This document shows, piece after piece, positions 48,401 to 56,800 of a DNA stretch of 64,000 bases. Where the stretch lies: NCBI GenBank assembly GCA_036346205.1, contig JARFJB010000751.1, forward strand, positions 1 through 64,000. The letters are read 5' to 3'. Numbering within the stretch: the stretch's first letter is position 1; each line of letters starts with the position of its first letter. A program made the translations under genes and the position numbers. The DNA comes from Vesta saturnalis (lineage: Eukaryota > Arthropoda > Insecta > Coleoptera > Lampyridae). Below the pieces are notes generated by a model, which did no database searches, was not told the origin of the DNA, and saw only the letters and a list, made by a program, of their open reading frames with translations.

Positions 48401-49359
48401 TGGTCCCCTTATCTCAACCCATGAATCACCAGATAATGAATCTCTAGTTACACCTATACGTACAAGTGCTCTACCATCTAACAAAGATGCCCAAACTAAG
48501 CCAGTCATTCCGACACTTATTTGATTTATTTCACAGCCTGGTGGTACCAGTACAGAGATCCATTTGCACCTTCAGGTGATTTTGAAGTGACACCTGTACG
48601 AAACATAACTCTATTATTTGATGTAACTGCCCAAACAAGCATAGTTCCTGGATCAGCACCAGCAACATTATTCCCACCTACTGATATATCAATAAAAGGT
48701 TCCTAAAAGGAAAGAATACTAGCAAGATAATCAAGTACGTGAAACTTACAGTAGTTGCATCTTTATGCAATGGAGCAATTGCACACCAGGAATTCATAGC
48801 ACTGTATCTTCGGGACCTAACCCATAGTCGACGTCTAACACAGCTTGACCATTGTTTTTTTGGATAATATTGTGACGGAAAATCAACAGCGTAAGTCCAT
48901 CCATTATGATCTAAAGGCTGTCCCATTAAAGTAAGTTCCAACTGCCAATCCCCTTCCCATTGCCATGCCATTGAAGGTAGTCTAATTTTATCGGTGGATC
49001 TATCGACAGTTCCATCACCAGAAGAAAAATGATAACGGTCCGTGGGTAATAAACGTGATGTAAATCCCTCAATAGGTATCCAACGCTAAAAAGTATTGTT
49101 GGTTATGTAAACAGTTGTAAGTCAACATTGTTACCTCATTTTCGTATGATTCTTCTCGAATTCTTATTGGAACATCTAAACCATGAACATATACATAGAC
49201 TTGATGATCTCCTCCTAATGCCCATAAAAAGTGAGGTACAGCTGAAAGTTTTTTAAATTCTTGTCCTACATATGGTAATTCTCGCCATACTGAGCCAGAT
49301 GTTGATAAAGTATGAACTCTTCCTTCATTATTAATTGAGAACAATAAGGAACTTGGCAT
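34000..49359 (-). CDS. TECPR1: tectonin beta-propeller repeat protein 1 (TECPR1/Pex23) with galectin domain
   Basis: Exons (minus): 49359-49135, 49085-48750, 48702-48035, 36835-36209, 36153-35958, 35916-35098, 35049-34646, 34597-34282, 34232-34087, 34035-34000. Each has GT donor, AG acceptor and compatible phase, giving about 1,257 residues once one missing base in exon 3 is allowed for. The start MPSSLLFSINNEGRV matches the family N-terminus. Order: dysferlin domain 1 (about 70-180, ENERWIPIEGF, SCVRRRLWVRSRR), tectonin repeats (about 190-400, DISVG and GVT..S..SW patterns), a PH-like segment (about 560-685), galectin domain (about 730-870), dysferlin domain 2 (about 935-1060), and tectonin repeats to the end (GGTGWNVGIP, GNWQHI). 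In mammals TECPR1 binds ATG5 and damaged lysosomes; a role here in lysosome/autophagosome repair is inferred. Exon 5's donor (GTAATC, 41-bp intron) is the least certain junction. Confidence 0.93.
35098..35750 (-). other. TECPR1: galectin carbohydrate-recognition domain within TECPR1 exon 6
   Basis: Minus-strand residues about 730-870 of the protein. The sugar-binding signature is complete: HFNPRF (His, Asn, Arg), VVRNT (Asn), then W and E-R in KWDEEERDG, followed by the F-strand block PIKSGQEFSLRI. The whole fold lies in one 819-bp exon between the PH-like segment and the second dysferlin domain. Some insect Pex23 proteins are known to carry a galectin domain; vertebrate TECPR1 is described without one. 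Confidence 0.85.
36836..38210. other. TECPR1 intron 3, 3' portion, nothing else seen
   Basis: Non-coding AT-rich sequence between exon 4 and the copia insertion. The last 60 bp before 38216 are F2 repeat (TAATCTCTATCTGACATAAAG). Confidence 0.5.
38216..38428 (+). repeat. copia 5' LTR (213 bp)
   Basis: TGTTGAG...CCCAAGA. It differs from the 3' LTR at only a few sites: GAATGAAACC versus GAATGCAACC, length of one A run, and CTTTCCTTATTT versus CTTTATTTATTT. Confidence 0.95.
38552..42506 (+). pseudogene. copia gag-pol polyprotein, inactivated
   Basis: Gag starts MDPSNQILPVLKLNG and ends with two CCHC zinc knuckles (CNICQKIGHYAKDC, CNFCKKTGHIVSNC). The protease motif begins WCLDS, but the next residues of the active site are deleted and the frame shifts at about 39412. 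Integrase follows (39840-40515): HHCC finger and D-D-E in HADLCEP, RSDNGLEF, QNGRAERE. A TAA at 40513, a TGA at about 40633 and a frame change near 40830 precede the RT (41109-41663, YVDD present). A stop at 41661 and a TAG at about 41859 precede RNase H (GFTDADWAGD, ALSTTEAEY, TKPLS). Confidence 0.93.
42534..42744 (+). repeat. copia 3' LTR (211 bp)
   Basis: Same ends and almost the same sequence as the 5' LTR, about 2% different by eye. Confidence 0.95.
42745..43674. repeat. F2 dispersed repeat, at least two tandem-like copies
   Basis: Remainder of the copy split by copia (TTTTAAACATCATTCTGACATATG), then words at 42925-43215 (GTGACATAGATTATTGTTTTTG, GTAGGTTGGAAGGTCGTG) and again at 43490-43640 (CTATCTGACATGAAGTTTTAAACGTCTG, GACATAGATTATTGTTTCTG). 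No ORF. Confidence 0.6.
43033..43142. repeat. small fold-back element with GAGCG.ATGCGAGG centre
   Basis: TAGGATTTACTCTAC pairs with GTAGAGTAATCCTTA, and the centre CCCGAGCGTATGCGAGGG is also self-paired. Similar architecture occurs at about 47405-47490 and 60869-61037. Confidence 0.5.
43675..44557. mobile_element. non-autonomous hAT element rich in AAGTACTTAAGTAC, TSD CCTTTGAG
   Basis: CAGAGCTGTTGTAAGTACCG at the left and CAGAGCTGCGGTACTGATTA read from the right are terminal inverted repeats. They are flanked by a perfect 8-bp duplication CCTTTGAG (43667-43674, 44558-44565). The outer 300 bp on the left and 120 bp on the right are packed with AAGTAC / GTACTT words in both orientations. The centre (44030-44400) has no transposase. 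Confidence 0.9.
44566..45404. other. TECPR1 intron sequence with (TA)n and decayed repeat
   Basis: A (TA)n tract lies at about 44808-44883. From 45100-45300 a degenerate repeat reads ATATCGATAGCTTTAATGGTTTAAAAGATATCC, then again TTATCGATAACTTTAATGATTCCAAGATATC about 80 bp later, with CACACA runs. The 125-codon frame here is probably an artefact of that repeat. Confidence 0.5.
45405..45450. repeat. (TA)n microsatellite
   Basis: TA tract directly upstream of a LINE endonuclease fragment. Confidence 0.9.
45470..46140 (+). pseudogene. LINE endonuclease fragment (Jockey/CR1 type)
   Basis: Plus-strand translation gives GIGVYIKTELNFTLI, SFESICIKV, FGTICRFPNS, LFVRDFNLNLFD, and FTDHGRIS, the ordered blocks of an apurinic-type LINE endonuclease. 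Several stops lie between them, and it ends in an A-rich run at 46119-46132. It belongs to a different element from that at 26.2 kb, judging by residue differences at every block. Confidence 0.65.
46269..46917 (+). mobile_element. piggyBac-like 5' end fragment
   Basis: CTAACCCTTTCAATCCCAAC at 46269 resembles a piggyBac terminal repeat after a TTAA site (first T changed to C). The hairpin word TTGTAAATATACAACG follows and recurs at 46642. No partner end was found. A short ORF follows. Confidence 0.45.
46750..46917 (+). pseudogene. 55-codon acidic ORF, possible piggyBac N-terminus
   Basis: It starts MPKCQNKLSNSKIRQLCALI and ends in the acidic stretch DSEDELESDNDDGDE before TAA. Acidic N-terminal regions are usual in piggyBac transposases, and the position behind a piggyBac-like end fits. 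There is no catalytic domain, so the identity is inferred from context. Confidence 0.35.
46918..48034. other. TECPR1 intron 3, 5' portion
   Basis: Non-coding. It contains a perfect 30-bp palindrome at 47140-47169 and a fold-back at about 47405-47490 (CAAGATAGTAAC / GCAACTATCTTG). Confidence 0.5.
47140..47169. repeat. perfect 30-bp palindrome
   Basis: CTTTGAATATAGACT joined to AGTCTATATTCAAAG, fully self-complementary without a spacer. Confidence 0.9.
48563..48565 (-). other. TECPR1: apparent 1-bp deletion in TECPR1 exon 3
   Basis: Reading exon 3 from 48702, the frame is good through GVTSKSPEGA, then runs to a stop at about 48530. The continuing tectonin repeat (WISVLVPPGCEINQISVG) lies in the frame offset by one missing base, and the downstream exon ends in the phase required by exon 4. 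The break falls at a short A run (TTT on the plus strand). Only this exon is affected. Confidence 0.85.
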
Positions 49360-49663
49360 ACCTTATCATTGATAAAATTTGCCTACCAAGCCACAATAGT
49401 CTTTACTTCATCGGAATAATTATTTTATTTAATTAAAATTTGAAGGGATTTGTTAAAATACAATAACATACTAAAACTATATAAACAAATTTACGGTTCA
49501 TTCATGATCAGCTGATTCAAGTAATCGTTACTCACCCCTTCCAAAATTTTAGGACATAGAACACCAACTTCTGTATTCTATATATGGTAAGAACATATAC
49601 AGGAAGAGCTTAATGTGGAATTTAAATTACACTCTGAGCACATTATCGTCACTTAAAAATCAT
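49360..49663. other. TECPR1: upstream region of TECPR1
   Basis: About 300 bp between the TECPR1 start codon and the piggyBac element. It should hold the 5' UTR and core promoter of the minus-strand gene. I see no clear TATA box at a sensible spacing. Confidence 0.4.
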
Positions 49664-51797
49664 TTAAACCCATTGCCTGCCAAATTTTTAAAATTTGAAT
49701 TTTTAGTTTAATCAACCTAACAAGAAACCCAGAAAAAAATTTCTTTTGATTTTTACGCCTTTTATACCATTTTTTAAAAAAGTCCCAAATGGGGATCATG
49801 ACACGAGTGGTTTAAAAAATTACAAATTATGAAATGGACACATTTATTGTTTTTCATAGGATACATTGTGTTTTTCTTCATGATAGATGATTAGATTATT
49901 TTGTGCCACGTCTGGAAACATTCAACATGGAGGCCTACATTGCACTTGGAGCACTGCTTCCTTACGTTTGTCTTACATATTCCGCATTTTCGCTGCTTGC
50001 CGTCAGTGGTTCTTTCTATGAAGTGGCCCACAGGATCAAACCTCACAGTTTCCAGAACTCTTTTATTAGAAGGTTTAGGTAGAGCAGGTCTTCCGATGTT
50101 TCTTGGATTGGACAGAGATGTCAATGCCAGGTAAGTTCTTACAATTGTTCTTCTGAAATCAAGCAGTGGCAATTTTTGTCCTGCTATATGCACGAGAGAA
50201 TGTGAGCATTGACTAAGGTCATATCAAGAAGATTGTGAAGATAGGGAAGTACCATCTTTTAGCTTTTATTCTTGTCCTGTATTTGTTGATAAACCAGTCC
50301 ATTCTATCAACTCCACCAAACCACTTATTGTAGGTGGTGATGCATTTTGGCTGAGGAACCGTTGCCTTATCTTTTCCAAGTTTAGACCACCGAGTGACTG
50401 TTGACTGTGGTTCGATTGCTTCGTGATTAGACAAAAATTTTACATTGTTGTTATCTTTCCAAGTAATAGCAAACAGTTTGTTCTTTTCATAAAATCGATA
50501 GTCACTTACACCACGTTCTACTTTTTTCATTTCTTTGTCAGACTTTATAGGACAAGAATTCATTCTATTGTAGCGGATCGTCCCAGTAGCACAAACATTT
50601 TTTTCTGACAAGTAGTTCATCAAGTCAAAACTTGTAAAAAAGCTATCAAAATAAAAAAACATGATTTTCTGGAGTCTCAGGTACAGAGACTGTGGATGAA
50701 CCCACAGAGGTCGTTTCAGCATTCTCTATCTGCACTTTTTTGCCTTCATAAAGATCGGCATGAAAACAGTATCCTGTTTCCCCACAGCAGAGTAACCACT
50801 GCTTGAAGCCAAACCGTATAGGCTTTCCACGGATAAATTGCTTCAGGAAATGGTGACCGTAGTATCGAACCATTTGTTTGTCAATGCTTAAATTTGTAGA
50901 AAATACTCCAATTTTCACAAAGTTACTATTTAGCTTAGTGGCTCTGCTTTGTAAGACTTTTTGGGATTAGTGGGTATTTGGGAATTGTCGTTGAAGTGAA
51001 GATTACGTTTTATTTTTACAAATCTGTTCTTTGAAAAACACTTCCTCACACAATCAATGGATATGTCCTCATCCTCGCTCCATTATAATTATTCTTGAGG
51101 AAAAGAGTGGTACCCTGTGAAAAGAAGGAACCCAATGAATGTGATTCTGCTGGATTGTAGTGGAGCTCTATTTTTCCTGGAACATCGCGAGGCATTGCAT
51201 CATCTAGAACATTTTCATCGATCTCTTCCAAATCAGAAAGATTGTCAACATTATCTGGTGGTAGCTTAACAAGATGTATTTCGCCATGATCGTCGAGGGA
51301 GTCATTTAATAGAGATTCTAGCTGGTTTAGAGATAAAAACTGCCGCTTAGCCATGCCTATAATCGTAATAAACAACGTAGCATGCACCTAATCGGGGATG
51401 TGCCATGATCCCCAAATGGGCATCACTCTTCAAACAACCGTAACTGGTAGGTAAATGACAATTGAATTGAGGTTACCGACCATGTTTACATGTTAGGGGA
51501 ATACTAATAAACATAATACATCGAGCTAAATTGATAGAAACATCCCTAACCATAATACAAAAATTAACAAAAAACTCATAGTTATAAAAGTAAGCAACAT
51601 ACCTGACACAACATGAACTAATTCAAAAAACTACAACATAAAGGCATCAAAATAACTTCTAATGTGCATCAACATAATGTCAAACAGTCTCATAGAGTCT
51701 GTAAACAGGTGTAACTTGCCTGTAAGTAAGTTTTGCCAACCCATACCCTTTGAAACACAAAATCCCCAAACGGGGCTCATGGCAGGTAATGGGTTAA
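49664..51797 (-). mobile_element. piggyBac element with TTAA ends
   Basis: TTAA-ACCCATTGCCTGCCAA at 49664 and, read from the other end, TTAA-CCCATTACCTGCCATG at 51797. The TTAA target site and CCC-starting repeats are diagnostic. Subterminal words CCCAAATGGGGATCATG (49783) and CATGATCCCCAAATGGG (51402) form an inner inverted pair. One minus-strand transposase lies between. Confidence 0.9.
49891..51354 (-). pseudogene. piggyBac transposase (PGBD-like), internally deleted
   Basis: It begins MAKRQFLSLNQLESLL with an acidic N-terminal region (LSDLEEIDEN), then loses roughly the segment before the catalytic core (about 51046-50940). The core resumes with LSIDKQMVRYYGHH (first Asp) and IRGKPIRFGFKQW, changes frame near 50690, and reads FYFDSFFTSFDL (second Asp). 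It then has YNKWFGGVDRMD (third Asp block), changes frame again near 50215, and ends with a Cys-rich finger KCGICKTNVRKQCSKC. All three Asp positions are present, but the protein cannot be made as one piece. Confidence 0.85.
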
Positions 51798-51864
51798 GAA
51801 GATTAAATATGATGTTGTTGATGGCGTTAGACAGCCTCACACAGGGTGTATAAAATAGACTTTA

Positions 51865-52364
51865 GAGCCTAAGACGACCATTCGTCCCGTATTATAAGTG
51901 ACAGTCCCTTCTATAACATATCATTTCGTATATGTAATTATTTTAATAAATTACGTAAATGTTTCGTATTTACAAAGAAGTCACTTTTGTGTCTCGTTTC
52001 TGACGTTTCATTATTTAGAAGCAATTTAATCAAAGTCCAGAAAGTACGAAAAAGATAGCGCGACCATCAGATAAGACACACTAAGATAACAACACAAGTT
52101 CTACAATTTAGAAGACTTTTCTAGCACTTTTGTCATCTTAAATAAATAGGAGCGATCTCGCTTACAAGGCAATATTAAGTATCAAGTCTAGCGCGCAAAG
52201 AATTTGCTTACGACTGTGTTTTGTACCTGTGAAAAGTCAATATACCTGTGCGTGTAAATAAATATAGTGTAAATAGTTCGTTAGTTACAAGGTTGTGTTA
52301 ATAAATAACTGTTTTTAAATAAATAATCGTTATAGTGTAGTGTGTGACAGTAGAAAACCAGAAA
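51865..52364 (+). mobile_element. 5' end of KIAA1586-like hAT element
   Basis: ACCATTCGTCCCGTATTATAAGTGACAGTCCC at about 51875 is repeated at the window's right edge (63937) as ACCATTCGTTCCGTATTATA with GACAGTCC-like text. This suggests the shared 5' terminus of one family. It lies 490 bp upstream of the transposase start. Confidence 0.5.
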
Positions 52365-52884
52365 ATGCCAAATAGAAAGTATACACTTAATAGAGATTTA
52401 GGAAGTGAATATCCATTTATTAAAAAGACAACCTCAGGTAGTAATGTAAAGTGATTAAAATGTTGTGCAGAATTTTTCACTTGCACATGGTGGAAAGGCC
52501 AATATTGTTCAACGCATTTCAACACTTAAGCATAAAAAGTCGAATATTGCTGCTTCTAGTAGTAGCAAAGCTTCTTCTTTTTTTCGTGAGGACAGATTTG
52601 GAAATGAAGAAATGAAGAACAAAAGCTAGCTGAGCGTGGTTATACCATAACGTGATCCACAACCAGTCCTTTCGTTCTGCGGATAGCACTAGTAAGCTAA
52701 TAAAAAATTGCTTCCAACAAAAGTCTATATGTGCTAGAACTAAATCTGAAAATATTGTGTGTGACATTTCACAAAAAGGAGCATATTAAGCTTCATACAA
52801 AATGATCTTGGAACGGTGAATTTTGGAACAAGCTATACCGATTAGTCGAGTTGATCGGCCTATTTCCACAGTTTATGCTTTTTG

Positions 52885-52935
52885 AGCGCGACGTTTCGGA
52901 AGCGGACTCTGCCTCCGTCATCAGGCTTAGTCCTG
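52885..52935 (-). ncRNA. hammerhead ribozyme-like core in Penelope element
   Basis: On the minus strand CTGATGA (52924-52918) is followed by a stem GGAGGC-AGAGTCC-GCTTCC and then GAAAC (52897-52893). This is the conserved catalytic core layout of a hammerhead with helix II intact. Penelope-like elements are known to carry such motifs. Helix III (ACGTCGCGCTC) is imperfect, and I do not find a good helix I, so activity is doubtful. Confidence 0.6.
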
Positions 52936-52969
52936 AGAAGGACTGTTTTCGCACTTGAGTCAATATATG

Positions 52970-53021
<52 letters not shown>

Positions 53022-53022
<1 letters not shown>

Positions 53023-53107
53023 TCCCAAGCACTTGACTACTCTTAGATTCGAACTGGTACCTTTCACTTACTAGTCTGTCAACCTTGGTCACGAGCCCCC
53101 GGAGTAT

Positions 53108-53112
<5 letters not shown>
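53022..53112 (-). repeat. tRNA-SINE-like segment between two (TA)n tracts
   Basis: On the minus strand CTCGTGACCAAGGTTGAC resembles a pol III A box and, about 35 bp later, CAGTTCGAATC resembles a B box. No tRNA cloverleaf forms. It is flanked by (TA)n at 52971-53021 and 53113-53170. It may simply be part of the Penelope element. Confidence 0.35.
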
Positions 53113-53171
<59 letters not shown>

Positions 53172-53596
53172 CTTTTCGTGGTTGCGCAGAGGTTTATTGC
53201 ACATGTTGCGCAGTAACTTCTTGCGCAGGTGTATTGCGCTTAAGCTCTTCGCGCATTGTTGGAATCCATATGGATTTCATTTCTACACTAGCTTGGCTTA
53301 TTGGATTTTCTGTTAGTGCGATGTATGTGGCTTCTTTGAGTTTTCGACGAGTTGTGTTCTCGTCCTTTGCCACTATCTGTATGTTATCCCATTGGATGCG
53401 GTGGTCTTCGTTCCAGACATGTTCGGCGATTCTTGATCTTTCTGTTTCGCCCTTACGGACGTTGTTCTTATGTTCCTCTGTTCTCTCCTATGTATGCTCT
53501 GCCGCATTCGCATGGTTTTGTTCCGACTCCAATTCCATTGTGAATTTTATGGAGGGTGCGCGGCTATTTAGATGATCTAGGAATTCATCTGGCTTA

Positions 53597-53608
53597 TGTG
53601 TATGTATA

Positions 53609-53699
<91 letters not shown>

Positions 53700-53720
53700 G
53701 TGTGTGTATGTGTATGTGTA
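53597..53720. repeat. (TATGTG)n hexanucleotide array, about 124 bp
   Basis: About 20 copies of TATGTG at the boundary between Penelope and its right target duplication. Confidence 0.95.
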
Positions 53721-54240
53721 TACCGATTGTTCAAATCACAGGAGCGTAAAAATGTGTCCTATACTCGTAAGATACTTTATAAAAGACAAGGGGAGTCAAG
53801 TAAAACTTTTGGAAGTTGAAAATCTTCCAGGTGAAACTCCAGACATTATATCCTAATATATTATTAAAACGGTTGACAAATACGAATGAACAACAAAAGT
53901 AATGGCAATTTGCCCTGACAACACAAATTCTTCTTTCATAAAGTTCATCAGTTACTTACAAAACTTTTAGTTGTGGTGAACTGTGCTGCTCACATCCTTC
54001 ACAATTGTATTTAAACTTCAGCGGACTGGTTGCCTATAAACATCAAAGTCATTATTGTGAAAATCTATGGCCATTACCACACTTATACTGTTCGAGTTGA
54101 ACAATTAAAATAATTTTCTGAGTTTGTTAATGTTGTTACCTTCGATAAAAGAATATTAAAAGTATTCAAACCGTTACAGAGTTACTTTCTATCACCAGAA
54201 AAATGTCCCACATTGATTCTTAATGCATGGTATACAGTGG

Positions 54241-54753
54241 CCGGTGTGTAAGAAGACGAGGAGCTGGCGCATCGTAGAACTACGGCGGTTGCCGATTATA
54301 ATAAAAATACTAAGCAGTGGTGTATCACATTTGTATGTTTAATAATATGTATATTGGAAGAATGCGTATGAAGATGAATAATTCCAATATTTCCATTGGT
54401 GACGCGTTTTTTTTAACATTTGGTTTTTCATGTTTGCATAATAGGCATCTATCCCTGAAAGTATGTAGGCATCTCTCCCATTTGTTTAATAGGTAATTTT
54501 GAATGTATTTTTAATATACACTAATAAAAATGAAATAATGAAAGCATTAGGTACCCATTAGAAAATTGTCTTAAAGACGATTAGAGGGGAAAAACATACT
54601 TATCTAAATAATAAATTTATAAGCAGTTAACATAATAACAGCAATTAGAGGTTTGATATATAAATATCTGGATTCTTGGTACATATGCATATTAGTTTTT
54701 GAAAATTGATTATACGGTGTCAACATTTACTGATTTGTAATCAGTTTTAAAAA
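54241..54753. other. no gene recognised
   Basis: AT-rich spacer between the hAT and IS630-type pseudogenes. It probably includes decayed ends of both elements. Confidence 0.4.
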
Positions 54754-55711
54754 ATGTCTAAGTCTGGAAAAATCTTAAAACGGTCAAACGCGAGAAATAG
54801 TGCATAACGTGTTTCAATACTTTTTAACACTAGAAGAAGAAATCGAAACCTTACGGAGCATCAAGGAAAAAACTTCAAATGCAACAAAAGTATCAATCAC
54901 AACAATAGAACGAATCATAAAGGAAGCCAAGGAATCGTCCGCAAAAAATAATGGTACAATTATACTGAGATCTCCGGAGAAGAAGCGCCAAAAAAAACAT
55001 CCAGTTACGGATGTTGCAGAATATGATCTTAACATAATAAGACACATCATTTATAATTCCATAAAACAGAAGAGAGTCGTGTCGTTAAATCCTTACGACA
55101 GAATTAATGGAAGATTTGGGTTGGAGTGGTTCAGAAAAATCTCTGAGAATAATCCTTAAAAAACTTAACTTTAAGTGGAGGAAAACAGTGGACAACAGAA
55201 GAATTTTAATAGAGAAAAGCGATATTCGAGAAAAAAGAATAGTGTACCTTCAAAACACATTAAACGTTACCGTACTGAAAACAGACCGATCGTCTTTTTG
55301 GATGAAAGCTATATTCACAGCGGACATACCAGTTCACGAAGCTGGAATGACAACAGTAACTAAGGATTATTTGCTCCTATTTCAAAGGGCCAGCGAGTAA
55401 ATATGGTTCACGCAGGGGGCGACATGGGTTTTATACCTAACTGTTTATTAACATTTAAATCTGGCACAAAAAGTGGAGATTACCACGACGACATGAATGG
55501 TGCCAATTATGAAAAGTGGGTCAAAGAACGTCTTCTACCGAATTTGCCAAACAACTCATTGTTATTGATAACAATACTAGATCCTGCACCAACGTCGAAT
55601 AGTAGGAAAAGCGAAATGTTAGAGTGGTTACATCAAAAAGGAATTCAAGTTCCTGCGAACCTATATAAACCACAACTTTACGAAATTGTACTAGAAAATA
55701 AAAATCGGTAG
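54754..55711 (+). pseudogene. IS630/Tc1-type DDE transposase pseudogene
   Basis: The N-terminal part has an HTH region (KVSITTIERIIKEAKES). It runs through LRIILKKLNFKWRKT and RILIEKSDI, then FLDESYIHSGHTSS with the first catalytic Asp. Next come ISKGQRVNMVHAGG, GFIPNCLL, KSGTKSGDYHDDMN and NYEKWV. The second-Asp block (normally a VIDNAPYH-type motif) is missing: LPNNSLLLI is followed almost at once by PTSNSRKSEMLEWL. At least three frame changes add to this internal deletion. The family is common in insects, but I cannot assign a named clade. Confidence 0.75.
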
Positions 55712-55734
55712 TAAAAAAAGAAAAAATTAAACAA

Positions 55735-56800
55735 CGTTATACAAGTTGGGCGGAGAAAGGTAGGGCCCGGGATTAAAGTTTGTTTATAACTTCATGAAAA
55801 AACTTTCAATCAATTGGGGAAGGGGGTTAGTTAGTAATTTTCAGAACCGATTATCAAACATTTGTTAGGTAACGTACTTCAAAATTTTAACGGTGTACGG
55901 TGGTGCAGTGTAAATTCAAACGAAAGATAAAGAGAAAACTCCCTTTTGTTAAAGTGGGATAAGGGATAGAGTCCGGGAACACAATTTGTTGAAAACAGTC
56001 CAAAACATAAAAACGTTCAATAAATTAAGTGAGGGAGGGCCAGTTATTAACGTTCGGAATCGATTATCGGACATTTTTTACTGAGTTCAATCCAAACCTT
56101 TAGTAGTGCATAATGGTGCAATAAGTATAAGTTATAGATAAAGAAAAAACCCATTATTGTTGAGGTAGGGTCCGGAAACGTAATTTGTTCAAATCTTAGC
56201 AGCTATAACGACGCAAAAGAACAGAAATGTGGTACATAAGTGAACGAATGCTATCCAACAATATAAAAAACGTTCAATAAACTAACAGAGGGGGGGGGGC
56301 AGTTTGGAATAGATTATCGGGCATTTGTTAGGAAGTCTAATCCAAACTTTAATGGGTGTATATTGATGCAATCCCCGTGCAAGCGGAAGGTAAACAGAAA
56401 AATTATTTCTGTTAAAGTGGGGGCTGGGGCTCCAGGAACGCAATTTGTTCTGAATGAATACAATCCAATAACATAAAAAACATTCAATAAAATAAAGGAG
56501 GGGGTCAATTAGTAATGTTCGGAATCGACTATCGGACATTTGAAACTAAGTTCAATCAAAACTTTCAGTGGTGCAATATAAGTGCAAGCAAAATGTACAA
56601 CAAAGCTTAATTTTATTAAGGTGGAGGGAGAAGTTGGCTTGGACAACGAAACGTGTTCATTACTTTCCTGGATGGTGCAAAAAAAGACATGTGGTGCAAG
56701 GCCTCAATCAAAAAACGTGAACAATCTTTAATAAATTGGAAGTAGGGGGTCAAACTTAACGCTCGTACAATAGCATACTAAAAGATAAACGTGAAGAGTA
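55735..56800. repeat. degenerate tandem repeat, about five units of 213-257 bp
   Basis: The marker (A)ACGTTCAATAAA..GAGGG..G.CAGTTA followed by TCGGAATCGATTATCGGACATTT recurs near 55800, 56013, 56270, 56485 and 56730. Other shared words are GGTGCAATA, AAAGATAAAGA and GGAACGCAATTTGTT. Spacing is irregular and the identity moderate, so it is an old array. Confidence 0.75.

Larger units (their letters stand above)
52844..53718 (-). mobile_element. 5'-truncated Penelope-like element, 10-bp TSD
   Basis: Inserted into the hAT pseudogene with a perfect duplication TATACCGATT (52834-52843 and 53719-53728); removing it restores the hAT reading frame. Read on the minus strand it has a (CATACA)n start, then the C-terminal GIY-YIG endonuclease region (EHKNNVRKGETERSRIAEH, EATYIALTENPISQ, IPTMREELK, about 53560-53220). 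A 3' part follows with two (TA)n tracts and a hammerhead-like core. No reverse transcriptase is left. Confidence 0.85.
52365..54240 (+). pseudogene. KIAA1586-like hAT transposase, split by a Penelope insertion
   Basis: Starts MPNRKYTLNRDLGSEYPF. After frame changes it shows a BED-like finger tail (AHGGKANIVQRIST, LKHKK), HNQSFRSAD, and FGTSYTD. After the insertion it continues CSNHRSVKMCPILVRYF, EVENLPGETPDI, CPDNTNS, and a CAAHILHNC-like block near 54010. It ends around SYFLSPEKCPTL (54180-54215). Numerous stops and frame changes are present. These blocks belong to a widespread insect hAT-like family annotated as KIAA1586-like. Confidence 0.75.

Noticed and set aside
34000..49359. TECPR1 as two separate genes (34.0-36.8 and 48.0-49.4 kb)
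   Set aside because: Exon 3 ends and exon 4 begins in compatible phase, and the domain order continues through one TECPR1-type protein, so a single gene with a long intron fits better.
53556..53856. Frames reading YVYVYV or MCMCMC
   Set aside because: They translate the TATGTG array; the parts outside the array belong to the hAT pseudogene and Penelope element.
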